A stretch of DNA of 64,000 nucleotides from Dillenia suffruticosa (GCA_033439265.1 JAVTVX010000013.1:5606501-5670500), one strand, 5' to 3'; positions 24,001 through 36,224 are shown, counted from the stretch's first letter. Translations and numbers: made by a program. The notes: generated from the letters alone by a model not told the origin.

Positions 24001-27000
24001 TTCTAAATACATTCAGCACATAAACTCTACAATTAGAATATGCACCAAGGGTTCTGGTAAGAGACTTGCAACAATTACATTGGCATTGAAAAGACGTACC
24101 AATCAAACAATCTAGAATATATTGTTTTGGCCAAAGCATCTCTGCTACCAATTGCAGAAGCAGGATCAAGTGTTCTGGTGATAATTTCTTCTGGCGTTAC
24201 CATTACACGCTTAATCAATGCATCTTCCAAGCCCTTGGCATTGCACCTGTTACCAGAAATCAGTTAATAGATGGACATACAAAAGGTAGAATAGAAGATA
24301 TATTGAATAGCATTTGATTTCATGTAGGGGTAAAGAAAGCAGCATACTTAAGAAGTTCAGCTATCATATTAAGATGGAACCTAGACTTTTCATCTTTAAT
24401 GACAGAAGAGTCAATTTCTTCTCCCTTTGCAAAATCTATATTCCCCAAATGAAGAATTGCAGCAATCACCCTGAATATTGCCTCCTGGAAGAAAACATGT
24501 TCCAGATCAAAACTTTATGTGCTTCAGCAATCACATGCCGTACATTTACATCAGCTACTCACCTGCTCTTCTTCACTTATGCCAACTACATCCATGGCCC
24601 TTCTAGTTGCAAGATATTCATGAGCATCACTCACTCCATCAAGCTCATAGCAATTAGATTGGTTTAGATAATGGAATGATCTAGGATTTTCTAATTTGTA
24701 CTTTTCAATATCCTACAAAGGACATAAGAATTAGATTATATGATGCATCATCTAAAGAACAAATACTAAAAGAAAGAGAATAGAGAGGGTAAATATCATG
24801 AGTAAATTCAAGTGCAAAGCCCGAGATGTTTGGGTAGAAAGCCACTAGAAAATTAATCAAAATTACCTCAGGTGGTGCAGCACAAAGAAGGTAGAAGCAG
24901 TGGTAGTTTCTTTCAGGATCTGATATTTGGCAAACACGGGACCTCTCAAGTAGATAAGTTCGTATAGCTGCTCCAGATATTCTACCGTTCTTATCAAATT
25001 GGATCTCAACAAATTTACCAAAACGACTTCATAGTTATGCCACAATAAACACAAAAGGGACTAATAAGTTAGAAGAAGAAAGATGTAATGAAACCATGCA
25101 TGATCCATAAATGTAATCAGCAATACAAAACATGCACTAGAAATAACATAACTTGTTAGGACAATAAACCAAGTCAGATAGCCCAATGTATATATATTTT
25201 TACCTTGAGTTATTATTTCTAACAGTTTTCGCATTGCCGAATGCTTCAAGAACTGGATTGGACTGTAAAGTTCACATCATAAATGAAACCAATTAATCAA
25301 CAGCTCTCTATCTCAAAATGTCAATAGATCAAATGAAATATCTCCAAACTAGAGAATCTAAATTCAGTTTTACCTCCAGAACTTGTTGTTCGACAGTCCG
25401 ACCCTCCACTCCAGATCGCCCACCTAGGTACGCCAGATATCTCATAAGCATCTTTGTTGTCTCAGTCTTACCAGCACCACTTTCTCCGCTAACCAGGATT
25501 GAGTTGCTCTTTCCCTCATTCATCATTGCCCTTATTTTTTAAATTGACATATTAATAAAGAATTGCAACCAAAAATTAAAAGAAGTAAAAATGCAAATAC
25601 CTGTATGCAACATCTGCCACTGCAAAAACATGGGGGCTTAGTTCCCCAAATCCAGCTCCTTTGTATTGTTCCATCATGTGAGTATCATAAAGATGAGGCA
25701 GTCTTTGAAATGGATTTACCGCAATGAGAATGTTACCGGTGTATGTCTAGAGTGAATTTAAAAGATCAATATCAAACGGTCATCTCTTACTAATTGACTA
25801 AACTTTAATGCAAAACCAAATAAAAACACAACTCATCATCTTACATAGATCTCATTGAGTTCATATCTTGTTGCCAAGTTTTGAAGAACACCTGGCTCAT
25901 GCAAATATGAGAGCTTGGTCATGTCATCAACGCCTGCAGGGGGAGCCTCGGTATCCTTTGGGAAAACTTTGGATATATTTGCAACAACCTGCAATCAGCT
26001 TTGAAGATGTGAAAAACATTGAAATCATATATTTTCATGATGTAGATTTTTTTTCCTGTCTATTTCACTACTCAAATAGGAAAAAGAATACTTTTGGTGG
26101 AAACATTTAACACGTAATTTTGTGAAGTGTATGGTTGTCTTCCTGGACAGTCAAATAAGATTCCACATGAACTGTCACCCAAAGGATTGAAAGGTAGCTG
26201 TTGTAAGTTTAAAGTTAGAAGGGTTTTGTCCAGAAGCATGACACAATTCAGTATCCACCAGTAGCTACATTTCCATTCTTGATTTCATGAAAGTCCCAAA
26301 GGTTTCTAGTTGCATCTCCAGAGGGGAAACAACTCAGAGGCATGTTAAATGAGATTATATTTTGCAGGGTATAAAGCAATGATCCTGGGATGGACACACT
26401 ATAAGTTCATGAATGTTCTAGCTAAACAGAAGTACAGAAAGTTAGTTCATTTTTCTATAAATGCCCACATCTAGCGTTCACCTTCCTATGTACTTATCAT
26501 ATTTTAACGAATTTGCATGTCCGGGTGTTTGTAAAAATTGCAATGTATCCGATTGTCCCTCTAATGTCGATACATTTAAGAAGACAATCTCAAGAAAAGT
26601 TCTAGCAGCAGGTTGAAGTTCATCTAAGACAATTCTAAGACTGCATACTCATTCTGATTATACTTGTAGCAGTAACAGCATTTAAGGAATTATTAGTTTA
26701 CTTGCAACCTTAAACATTTTAATAAACAAGTCAAATACAATCTTTCTATCAATACCATTCATAGATGAAAATAAACAAGTGCAACTAGTCGGATGGCTCT
26801 TACTTTTCTCCCATCGGTTGTTTGCACATGGACCTCATCACCATTGATACTAAAAACTTCTCCATCAATCCAAGCCAACTTTGGGTCTTCAACCCATACA
26901 TGAGATCCCACAATAATATTAACTGCTGCAGCCTGCAAAGGATGTGACATGAAGGATATTATAAAGTCAGAAAACTTGAAGACGCAAATTCAAGAAGTAG

Positions 27001-29831
27001 AACTACTGCATGATGAAGAAAACACACAATTCTTGATCTTCCATAATTAGTGTAATTCTACAATTGATGTCAAGTTTGTGAACGATGTGATAAGTTTCTG
27101 GATTGAAAAATATCATTGACCACATAAATGGATTGCAAAATGCAGCACATAAAGCATTTCATCCGGAGGCATTGATGTTAGTTCCATATCTAAACCACCA
27201 AAAATCAGGAGAAAGCATGAAAGATAACAGGGCAATTGTGGCACCAACTAACAATCAATTTACAAAATTACTGCTAATGCAGCTCTTAATTTTTATTAGC
27301 ACCAACACATGTTGCCCACAACAAGACATATAAGTTCATCATAACAACCCAAAGCACTAGCGTTCTTTCATATGAAGGGGATTCAATACATGTTTTATTG
27401 ATGTAATGATAATCCTTAATATGCTGCCCAAGCCAATGAGGACTAAAATGTACCAACTATGAAATTGGTCAAATGCAACTGTTTCACCAAGTCATCTGTG
27501 AGGTGACTGACTAAGAACTTCAGCTACTAGCGGACACTGGAAAAAATTAATAACAACACCAAAAGGCACCCAAGGAATGACCTCCAATTTAAGGAATCTC
27601 TCCTCACCCAAGAAGGCACCTATTTCACACCTCAATGCTAAAGAAATAGCACAACTGCAATAAGGATTAACCCCATCCATCTCAATAGTCTATGTGACAA
27701 AAGTATTCAACAAACAATCTCCCATTTTTTTACAGTTGAATTGTGATGCAATAAGAGACTCTACACAGACTTCAAAACCCTTCAAAATATAGTCTATTAG
27801 ATCAGAGAGGGGGGTCATAGTTTCCCTATACATTTGTGATGCATCCTCAAACCTAGGACTGACCATATTGAAGCCTAATATGCTCTAACTAGAAACATTT
27901 CCATTCTGAACCATATGAATGTGCTTAATTATCTTTTCTCACTAGAAGTATAATATTTAATGAGTGGCTGTTTAACCAACTCATTAAATATTGGAAATTA
28001 ATGAGTGGCTGTTTAAAAGCATGTCAAAATCAGAAGCAGACCTCTGTAATACTCAAATATTGGAAATTAGAATTGCTAATAAAGCTTATGTTATATAAGA
28101 CTTCAGTCGACACATTTTCTATGTGATCAGTAACCAAAACATCATGTTGCCTAGATAAGTTAAAAAGATGTCCACAACTCTACACGTTGCTCCATATTGA
28201 CCAAGCTTCAATCCTCAACCAAAATGAGGCTCCATTTCCCAAAACAAAAAATGAATGCATGCAAAGTCATTCCATCCTTGTGACTTTCCACAAGCCCATC
28301 CAAACGTGCATCTTACATCATTTCAGAACAAGCAACTGGGGTCTTCTCTGTGCCTTGTTTCAACAGTAGTGAGTTGGAAATGAACTTCCTTTATAACAAA
28401 TCTTCATAGCCACTTCCTTTAAGGAGCATCGCAAACTAATTGGAAGATTGAAAACCATAATAATATTTAATGAGTGGCTGTTTAACCAACTCCTGACAAC
28501 AACTGAACTGATGGATTGCATCAATAGCGAAAAAGCACAGGGGAATCAGAGGATGCTCATCCAAATTACTCCAGCTTACTTGGAAACTTATTGAGCTTCT
28601 TAGGCTTGGCTCTTTCATCATATGAGTTGAACTCCAATGAATATAAATAAATCGAGCTCAAGCGGCTTGCTTATTTATACACAAAAAAGGGGGAAAAACA
28701 GAGTGGGAGTGAAAATGAATAGTAGATAAAATATTTGACAAAATCGTACTTCAAAATTTGAAGAGAGAGCCAGGAGGGAAAATATTTGGCACCCAAATAC
28801 CTTTTGGACAAAATCATACTCTGTGAAAATGAATAGAAGATAAAATTTGAAGAGCAGAAAACAACAGAGTGGGAGTGAAGCCTATCCGCAATTTAGTACT
28901 TCAAAGATCTTGCCATGAAGATTGTTAACCAATGAAGCATCCTCTCCCCAAGTTGTCATAGCTACACTACCAGCACCACTTCATCTTCTGCAGTAAAGCA
29001 TCTTCACCATAACTGTGTCAGTCTCCTGTAAACCTGTAAACCTGTAAACCTGTAAACCTGTAAACCCCACATTGCTCTAAAACAAAATCCTACATGCCAC
29101 CATAAAGACGAAAGGCTACTCCAATCCAAGAGAATGTTGCCATCATCCTCCATGCATTTCTCTATACTACCCACACTAGTTGTCAAGCATTTCTCATTAA
29201 GTATGACAATGACTAAGTTAAAAGGTCCATTACTTGAAAACCTACAAACTTATGAAAGGGACTAGATTGGATTTATCCTACAACAAAAATAACCTTGGTC
29301 ACATCCATCCCTAAATTTTAGGGATGGAAGATTACTCTATTTAGGGATGGAAGATTACTCCATCCCCAACAAATATTGCCATTACCGGGGAGTCCTCTTT
29401 GCATTTCCTCACAGTTCCTAAATTAGTGGTCAAATGTTTCTAATATTCCTATGTTCCCTATAACTATGATAAATGTTCAACTCCCATATTATCCTAGAAG
29501 AACTCCACTCCAAAAACCCACAGACCTACGCACTAGATTTAATCTACAAAAGAATACAATCAAACTATTCCTGGCCACCAAAAAAATGAAAAGATTTTTC
29601 CTCGAATTCTCTAATCCTATTAATATCCAAATTTCTCAGAATTAAATCTTTTAGTTCCACCCCATTTGACTAAAATTCTACAAGAACTCCTATGTTGAAC
29701 AGATTTGACTTATAATTCAAGAAACAAGAATCCAAAAAATCAAAAGCAAAAATTAACCATAATCCACGAATAACAAACATAGAAACATAAAAAAGAAAAC
29801 TAGAAAACCAAAACTCGAATAGAATTACCAT
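15013..29831 (-). CDS. XI-1: Class XI myosin heavy chain (XI-1/MYA1-like), 39 exons, 1530 aa
   Basis: Thirty-nine exons join in frame to 4593 nt, 1530 aa, the usual length of plant myosin XI. Layout: SH3-like N-terminal domain ([12 protein letters not shown]), motor head with P-loop GESGAGKT (about 156-163), switch I NNNSSRFGKF (about 209) and switch [10 protein letters not shown] (434), six IQ motifs (about 738-875), coiled coil (about 880-1072) and globular tail with DIL domain. The tail ends [11 protein letters not shown], which with the N-terminus points to the XI-1/MYA1 subtype over XI-K, although XI-K is also close. Role: dimeric actin motor driving organelle and vesicle movement and cytoplasmic streaming. 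Oddities: the ATG (29829-29831) is the whole coding part of exon 1, followed by a 2.9-kb intron 1, and the intron at 16204-16476 uses a GC donor. Exon coordinates are given in the domain entries. Confidence 0.95.
15828..15905 (-). mobile_element. Short tRNA-derived SINE in a myosin intron, 12-bp target-site duplication
   Basis: A 78-bp insert on the minus strand starts ACCCACCGGCCCTTG. It contains a pol III A box (TAGCTTAGTGG) and a B-box-like GGTTTGAGTCT about 30 bp later, then ends in an A-rich tract. Identical ACCAAATAGGGC copies flank it at 15816-15827 and 15906-15917. It lies in the intron between the exons at 15591-15647 and 15966-16022. It is not a functional tRNA gene because no cloverleaf closes. 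Confidence 0.75.
16204..16476 (-). other. XI-1: GC-AG intron in the myosin gene
   Basis: On the minus strand exon 33 ends TTCAACAG and the intron begins GCAAGT. The acceptor is TGTGCAG before exon 34 (TCTTTTATTGCG). The join gives [11 protein letters not shown], as the family requires, and no nearby GT donor preserves the frame. GC donors are a known minor class and the AG|GCAAGT context is typical for them. Confidence 0.85.
18656..20581 (-). other. XI-1: Myosin coiled-coil exons 23-26
   Basis: Exons 20483-20581, 20146-20367, 19135-19274 and 18656-18773 encode a heptad-rich, charged region (about residues 880-1072) including [15 protein letters not shown] and [20 protein letters not shown]. 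This segment dimerises class XI myosins. Confidence 0.9.
19886..20022. repeat. Compound microsatellite in a myosin intron: TA/TG, then (TGCA)n and (CATA)n
   Basis: The stretch passes from TATATATACA through TGTGTGTC-like sequence to repeated GCATGCAT blocks (about 19962-20005) interrupted by CATACATACA. It lies in the intron between the exons at 19135-19274 and 20146-20367. Confidence 0.85.
20669..21521 (-). other. XI-1: Myosin neck: six IQ motifs (exons 20-22)
   Basis: Exon 20 (21344-21521, second half), exon 21 (20908-21113) and exon 22 (20669-20788) encode consecutive IQ-type repeats ([82 protein letters not shown]). These are binding sites for calmodulin-like light chains. The converter [20 protein letters not shown] precedes them. 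Confidence 0.9.
21344..26803 (-). other. XI-1: Myosin motor domain exons 3-20
   Basis: Exons in transcript order: 25845-25988, 25601-25746, 25374-25530 (P-loop), 25204-25262 (switch I), 24867-25026, 24563-24712, 24348-24484, 24100-24246, 23809-23910 (switch II), 23670-23727, 23485-23586, 23298-23335, 23008-23134, 22754-22924, 22287-22418, 22071-22180, 21779-21839, 21344-21521 (converter and first IQ). All use GT-AG borders. Actin-binding and relay stretches such as [16 protein letters not shown] and [20 protein letters not shown] are intact, so the motor should be functional. Confidence 0.93.
27951..28492. repeat. 32-bp perfect direct repeat in myosin intron 1, plus a third partial copy
   Basis: 27951-27982 and 28461-28492 are identical over 32 bp (starting TAATATTTAATGAGTGGC). 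A partial copy of 18 bp lies at 27999-28016. The copies are 510 bp apart within intron 1. Confidence 0.85.
29025..29064. repeat. Five tandem copies of CCTGTAAA in myosin intron 1
   Basis: CCTGTAAA occurs five times in immediate succession without a mismatch. A two-copy tandem of TTTAGGGATGGAAGATTACT lies nearby, at about 29315-29358. Confidence 0.9.
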
Positions 29832-30135
29832 TGATGATGCGCGCGAAGAGCGATCTCTATCTCCAACACATCAGAAATGAAGACAGCTCCAACAGAATCG
29901 CTTAGATCGGTGACTGACCTTGCAGAGATACTTTTGAGGAATCAAAAAGGACACAAAAAAAAAAAAGTTCAGGATTTTAGCCCTCTTTTATGCTTTGGTT
30001 TTTCTTCTTCTCCTCTCTCTCTCTCTCCCCCCTTTTCTTTTCTCTCTCTAGAAATGAGGCTTGCCGCTTATATACAAAAGCACAAATCAAGTCTAATTCT
30101 CTCTCTGTCTCTCTGAAAAAATTAACTTGTGCAGT

Positions 30136-30170
<35 letters not shown>

Positions 30171-30320
30171 CGCTCGCTCTCTCTCTCTGGTCAGCTGGGG
30201 TCCTGTAAAGAAGCAAAGGAAGGTAGGACATTCGTGGTCTCCACCCACAAGCTTTGTTTTCTTAATCAAAACGCCTCGTCTCCTATTATTTCTTAACCCG
30301 ACATCGGTGTACTCCGATTA
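29832..30320 (-). promoter_or_regulatory. Myosin 5' leader/promoter with GA tract
   Basis: Upstream of the myosin ATG on the minus strand. A CT dinucleotide tract at about 30139-30188 (GA on the transcribed strand) is interrupted by a CGCT repeat, and smaller CT blocks lie at 30013-30050 and 30099-30113. GA/CT-rich leaders are common in plant genes and can bind GAGA-type BPC factors. The transcription start was not located. Confidence 0.4.
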
Positions 30321-31258
30321 ACTATTAATCCCAGGTAATTATGGGTCTTTTGTTGTTTGGACACTTGTTTCGTTTTAATTACGGTTCCGCCACTCTACTT
30401 TTTTATATACGTTACATTTTTAAAAAAAAAATTCCTTATTTTAATCGTTTTCCTTTTTACACGGGGAGCCCACCCTCGTTCCCAAGTTATTGTAATAATG
30501 TTGCTCTATCACAACAAAGTTTATGTTCTTAGATGGTAGTAAAAAAAGTGATCTAAGACTTTATCAAAAATAATAAAAAATATTTATATTAAAAATTAAG
30601 ATTTACAATTTTTGCATTAGTTATTGCAGAGGTACGAGGTGGTAATCTTCTTATATGAGCAAAAATTTGCAGAAAAGAAGAGATAAAATTAAAAGGGTAA
30701 AAGAGTAATACACAGGAGAGGAATATGAAGGTGATGATTTTGAAAATGTAAGATTGACAAATCAGCACGACAGTCCAATCGGATTACAAGCCGCTTTTAG
30801 CTGGCGCTGGACAGAATTCCTAAAGTACACGCACTCACACCAATTTGGAAACCCCTGTGGGAGTCAAATCCAATCATTACATGACACGTGACAAGACAAC
30901 GGTCGGCTCGTTGCAAGTGCAAGACCGGAATGCATTTGAGAAATTGTGATACATTTTTTTTTATAACATTTAAATGAATTTGTTTGGTATTAATTATTAA
31001 CTTAAAAATCTGCATATTTTTCTATATGCATAACTTGGTATAATCATTTTTCAAGAATTACTATTAATTTTTTGGATAATTAATTTAAATTATAATATTA
31101 TTTTTTGTTTAAATATTACTTTTAATAGGAGTTAAATATAAAAAATCCATCCAACAATGTTTCATGATATTGTTCTAATTCACTCTTTAACCTCATTGTC
31201 CCCGATTCATTTTAACAAAAGTGTATTTCATTCAATCACATGTGATTTTATCAAATTT
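30321..31258. other. AT-rich spacer
   Basis: No gene is seen. Short open frames carry no domain. A moderately GC-richer patch at about 30770-30930 includes ACATGACACGTGACAAG, which contains a CACGTG G-box core. Confidence 0.4.
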
Positions 31259-31422
31259 CTTTGGATTAACTAATCGGGCACTCTACCTTATTAACTAAAG
31301 ATCTCGAATTCAAATTTTGAGAATGACAAAAAATAATTTAAAAAAATCAATCCTTAAAATAAGTTTTACAGTACTCGAACCATATTAATCAAATAAAACT
31401 CAGACACTAATTATGAAAAAAA
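31259..31422 (+). mobile_element. SINE, family S1
   Basis: Head GGATTAACTAATCGGGCACT, B-box-like AATTCAAATTTTGAG, tail CTCGAACCATATTAATC, then AACTCAGACACTAATTATG and A-rich end. The flanks TATCAAATTT (31249-31258) and TATCATATTT (31423-31432) form a 10-bp duplication with one mismatch. Confidence 0.7.
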
Positions 31423-31432
31423 TATCATATTT

Positions 31433-32244
31433 GATTTTAAAAAAATAGTTCACATTTTTAGTATTTTAATAGGTTGTGGTTGTAATCTTGTCTATTAAAT
31501 AGTATAAATTAAACTAAATATTTTGTAATAAATGAGAATAATCATAATAATATTTGAAAAACAAACAATCATATTGACATTCTGGTTCATTATTTTTTTT
31601 ATTATAATCGATTTGAGTTTTTAAAAGATATATTGTTTGTTTAAATTAAATTATTTTATTTTATCTCTATTTTATTTAGTTTTACAATATAATATTTTTA
31701 ATTAAAATAATTATAAACTAAAATAATATTTTACAAAAATTATTATATATTTTTGGGGGTAATAGAAGAGTCGGGCAAACAAAACCGATGAAATTTTTAA
31801 AATTCTTCTCAGACTTTGAAGAACGGACACTTATAATAACGAGTAAGAGGATGTGGCGCTTTTCATGAAATGACCATATTGCCCTTGGTTTGCTTTTGGG
31901 ATCTGGTACGGCTAGGTCGGTGCCAGAAAATGCTGCGGTCGTAGTTGAGTGGCTGAATTTGAATTTGTTGCGTGCGCCTACGCAATTCAAATAACATGTC
32001 AAACATATGGAGGCTAAGGAATTTCTTTTGTTTTTCTTTCACTTTTCTTAGAAGAATTTTTTTTTTTTGTCCCCACGAAGTAGTAGGCTGATGTAGATAC
32101 TGTATGTGCTTTATTTTTTTCCAAGTGACTCAGTTATTATTATTATTATTAAGTTATTGGCCATGTGTTATTATTAATTTAGAAAATGCTGCGGCTGTCG
32201 TCGAGTGATTGAATCTACACAAAATCTTGTTTAATATATTAAAT
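31433..32244. other. AT-rich spacer
   Basis: Nothing gene-like is seen. TTAAAAGATA-type low-complexity sequence dominates, with a short GC-richer segment at about 31830-31990. Confidence 0.4.
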
Positions 32245-32420
32245 TTATTTGGATTAAATAGTTAAAGATATTTTATCCTCTTAATTAATAGTTTCAAGTT
32301 TGAATCTTAAAAATGATAAAAAAAATTTAAAAGAATCAATACCTAAAATAGCATTTACAATACTCGAATTGAATTAATCAAACAAAATTCAGATACCGGT
32401 GATAAAAACAAAAAAAAAAC
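32245..32420 (+). mobile_element. SINE, family S1
   Basis: Head TTGGATTAAATAGTTAAAG, B-box-like CAAGTTTGAATCTTAA, tail CTCGAATTGAATTAATCAAA, then TTCAGATACCGGTGAT and poly(A). CTTGTTTAAT before and TTTGTTTAGT after may be a worn target-site duplication. It is about 1 kb downstream of another copy in the same orientation. Confidence 0.65.
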
Positions 32421-33876
32421 CTTTGTTTAGTTGATATTTCATGAGTTATTTCATATATTTGACATTATACAAGAGGGTGAGAGATGGGAGTTTTGTCACT
32501 AGAAAACCGACCTAAGACTCGATTGTGGTGCCTGTGAAATGAACACAAAAGGGTGACGGAAGAGAGAAGCATCCATCACAGAAAGAGACAGCAAAGGATA
32601 AACAGAAGTTTTTTTTTTTTGGGTTTGGGAGGGGGGGGGGGGTTGTCAACTGCCATGCCACACCAATAACTCAATTTCAAAATTCAAATTCCTACCCTAT
32701 CCCAACGTCCCAATGGTTCAACTACTGTTTTTTTCACCCATAACAACAAATGACATTTCCTGTACCATCGAGACATAATTATAAATTAAATTAAAATTAT
32801 TAGAATTTGAATACCAACAAAATTAAATACTAGAAGCATAAAAATTAAGATAGAAGTATAAATAATATTCTTAAAAATGTTAATACTGGGTATAAGACTG
32901 CTTTCTTTATCCAAAAAATTTCTAAGTAATGTTCACATGGAGAAGATCGTTTTTCATGAATTGAAGTAATAAAATCGATGATTGTTGTTGTTGAAAAAAG
33001 AGAAAACTTCGGGTATTGGAATTTAGGGTCAAAATCCCAATAATTCGACAGCTGCAATATTTTATGAAGAGCAATGATATTGTGAACAAAATAGGGTTGC
33101 GTGTCAAAATCAATTATCTGTGAATAGATTTTTGAAATACTTCTTTCATTGTTGTACCAAGATTGCCCGGAAATGGCTTTGAATTTGGTATTTTTTAAAT
33201 ACTATTGACACGTTAATTTCTCGGTTCGCATTCTCAATTCGTTTAATTTTAATACTCTTCCCAACTAATAATAATTGATTTTAATCTTTTTAGAATTTTG
33301 TCTCTAAATATATTTATTTTTTTTTTCCATTTTCTTTCTCCAAGACTTTGTAAAAGACGTGGTATTTACAAAAATAAAGAACATAATCCGTAGACCATAA
33401 AACAATAATATAAAAGAATTTTTGATATTTGTATTAAAATATAAAATTGAATGAGAGTAAAATTGGAAAGAAGACAGAGAGTATGAATACTAAATAGACA
33501 GGTGCCAATAGCCCCCCCGTTTGTACTCCTTCTATACTTAATAATCTTGTATCATTTTGTTAAATCATCCTCATTATCATCATCATTATTATTATTATTT
33601 TATCTAACAGTAATTGACTCATACAATAAAATATGATTCTTCTATTACTTGAATATTTTTTTTTTAATTTTAATATTAAGAATTTGAATCTTGATTTCAA
33701 TTTTCAATTTGTTTTAATAAATTGAGAACCGATATATATGTTGATATTACCCGAGGAAAAAAAAAAGAAAATTATTCTATTTGAGAGATCATGAATATTT
33801 GGGGAAGAAAAGAAAGCACAGATTATGTAGGCTTGCCCAAAGATGACGGGGCTTCCCGCACTTTCTTTCCTTGAAT
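32421..33876. other. AT-rich spacer with homopolymer runs
   Basis: No gene is supported. It contains a poly(T)/poly(G) run at about 32607-32642 and other A/T tracts. Confidence 0.45.
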
Positions 33877-34070
33877 GTTTTTTTTTTTTTTTTTTTGTAT
33901 TATATCGATCAATATCCAGAGTCATATTCTAATTAATCTGATTTAAAATTTATAGTGACCCATTAAGGAACTACTCTGCTAACGTAATTTTTTTCATAAT
34001 CAAACCACGAGTCGAATTCAAAAACTTAATTAAGAGATATAACATCATATCCTACTAAATTAACTATATT
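33877..34070 (-). mobile_element. SINE, family S1, minus orientation
   Basis: On the minus strand: head GTTAATTTAGTAGGATATGA, B-box-like GAATTCGACTCGTGG, tail TCAGATTAATTAGAATATGA and TCTGGATATTGATCG, then a 21-base poly(A). TTTCCTTGAAT to the left and TTTCCTTGGAT to the right suggest an 11-bp target-site duplication. It closely resembles the copies at 36.1 and 49.6 kb. Confidence 0.72.
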
Positions 34071-35697
34071 TGATTATTTCCTTGGATTATGTAACAAAGA
34101 AAAGTATTTAGAGGTTGGATCACAAACATTTGAAACTTCACAAATTTGTTCCCCATTTGATTGGTTGCATTGTTCTTAAAAGAAAAAGAAAAAAAAATCC
34201 CAAGTGATTTTTGTGCAAAAATTCTATTACTTTTCTTTTCCCTTAGACGATCGATACCTAAAATTATAATCTAATCAATACAATTTAGATTATAGTCAAA
34301 TCCTCAATATAGGAATTCTTCCGATATAAAATTGTTTTGGGGTTGGGTCTTTTTTGTTTTTTTTTTTTTTGGGGGGGGGGGGTTTCCCTGGGGCTCGACA
34401 ACCATTTTCAGGTTAAAGAAGCCATGAAGCCATGAGTCCAAATTCTGTTCTCTTCACATTTGGGACATTTTTTTGTTAAAAGGATAGATCGGATATTGGA
34501 TTCCTAGATGGTATTATCCTCTGTAAACTAGTCATCTACACAAAAGAAAAGAAAAGCACTTCATTCAACTAGTTTTTTTTTTTTTCATAAAAGTTAGAAA
34601 AGTAAACGTTTACTCTTTGTACCCCCACTTTGAGTTTTTTCATAAGGGTTTTATTGTCATTAAATTCGCAGAGGTATAATTCCAACTTTAAAAAACTTAA
34701 TTTCAACCAACCCCATCCATTGAATTGTATTTAAATGACCAATACTTTACTAGATGGCAAAGGGTATAACCCAAAAACTTCTCCGGGTATAAATAATTTT
34801 GACCCACTTATAAATTTCTAAATTTTATTTTCAAAATAAATTGTTAAAATATATTATCTTATTAGTTATTTTTTTTCTTACTTGGTAACAATAAATTATT
34901 ATGATCTCTTTTATTAGTAAAATAATTAAAAAGGATACATTGTCATTAATATTACATAAATAGCTATTTATAGATGTAAAATTAGTAAAAATGATTCAGT
35001 TAGTTTATCGGTTAAATTAAAACAACTTATGAATTAGATATGAGGTAAATCCATTTTTTTCAGAATTAAATCTAATTAGGTCTAATTTTTTAAAAACATT
35101 TATTTAATTTCAATGAGTAAATTTAGTAGGTGTGCTATAATTTCTGCTAAAATATTTACTTAGTGAAATGTATAATTGCATCAAAATTTGGAATGAAAGC
35201 CATAAAAATTCCAATTCCAAACTTGTAAAAAGCCCTATCAAAAAATAAATTTTAATTAAAATTAGTGCTTGCGAATAGAAATGAGCTACGTTTATTAAGA
35301 AACATAGCCAAGTCATCTCCCCCAAAAAGAGTAGTAAAAATGGAAATTATAAATTTCTGTACCATTTAAACTTTTATCTCTGGTTAAAATCTCAATCTAC
35401 ATTTTGTATTTACATGTAATTAATAATATAACACAATCTATTTATATTTTAAAATATTTGAAATCTAAATTAAGTTTTTTATAATATTTAAATTAAAATA
35501 ATCAGTTATCAATTGAAAAAATGCCAGGCTCGAACTAAACCAGGTATGGGCCCAACCGAAAAACCACTTAAAAGTAGACCAAAACCACCAAATCCTTAAA
35601 TTTGTACACTTCACCTATATCACCCATCAGATGAAGTTCTAGTCACATTACTTAGGATTTAAGGAACATTAATCCTTATGGCCCACCTCTTTCCCAC

Positions 35698-35737
<40 letters not shown>

Positions 35738-36029
35738 AGAAAACACCGGGCGCAGCAACCCTTAAGCCCTAGGGATGCAATACTATAAACAGTGTTGATA
35801 ACGCCCCATCTTATTGGCCCGTGAAGAGTATCGCATTTGTTTAATTAATAACTTAATTTTGAATTTTAAAAATAAAAAAAAATATAAATCTAATAGTTAT
35901 TTTGAATAAAAATGATCGGAACCGGTAAAATTGGCTACCAAATACAAATTGTTCAAGCAATAGAAAAAAAATTGGTAATCAACTAAAGAACCTTACAAAT
36001 GCACGGATATATATATATATATATATTTA
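34071..36029. other. AT-rich spacer with S1 fragments and a TA microsatellite
   Basis: No gene is seen. S1-like tail fragments occur at about 34235-34320 (minus), 35430-35525 (plus) and 35838-35900 (plus). A poly(T)/poly(G) run lies at about 34350-34382. A TA tract occupies about 35700-35735. Confidence 0.45.
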
Positions 36030-36224
36030 TTATTTTTTTTTTTTGATACTATACAAATCAGTATTCGAGTCATACTTTAATTTATCCGGTTTATAACTTA
36101 CAGTAACTCATTTAAGGAGATTAGTTTCCCAATTTAATTTTTTCTATATTCAAGCCGTGAGTCGAATTCGAGAATTTATTAAGAGATCTAACAACATATT
36201 TTATTAGACCAACTGTCCGTTGAT
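36030..36224 (-). mobile_element. SINE, family S1, minus orientation
   Basis: On the minus strand: head CAGTTGGTCTAATAAAATAT, B-box-like GAATTCGACTCACGG, tail ACCGGATAAATTAAAGTATG and CTCGAATACTGATTTG, then poly(A). It is flanked by CGGATATATATAT (from 36004) and CGGATAGATATAT (from 36225). Confidence 0.75.

Larger units (their letters stand above)
26804..29831 (-). other. XI-1: Myosin start codon, intron 1 and SH3-like exon
   Basis: Coding exon 1 is only ATG at 29829-29831, directly followed by donor GTAATTC. Exon 2 (26804-26932) resumes with GCTGCAGCAGTTAAT, giving [18 protein letters not shown], which matches the family N-terminus. An in-frame ATG in the intron just upstream of exon 2 (26950) would give an extra MSHPLQ, but it lies before the acceptor. 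Intron 1 (26933-29828) carries the repeats listed separately. Confidence 0.85.
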
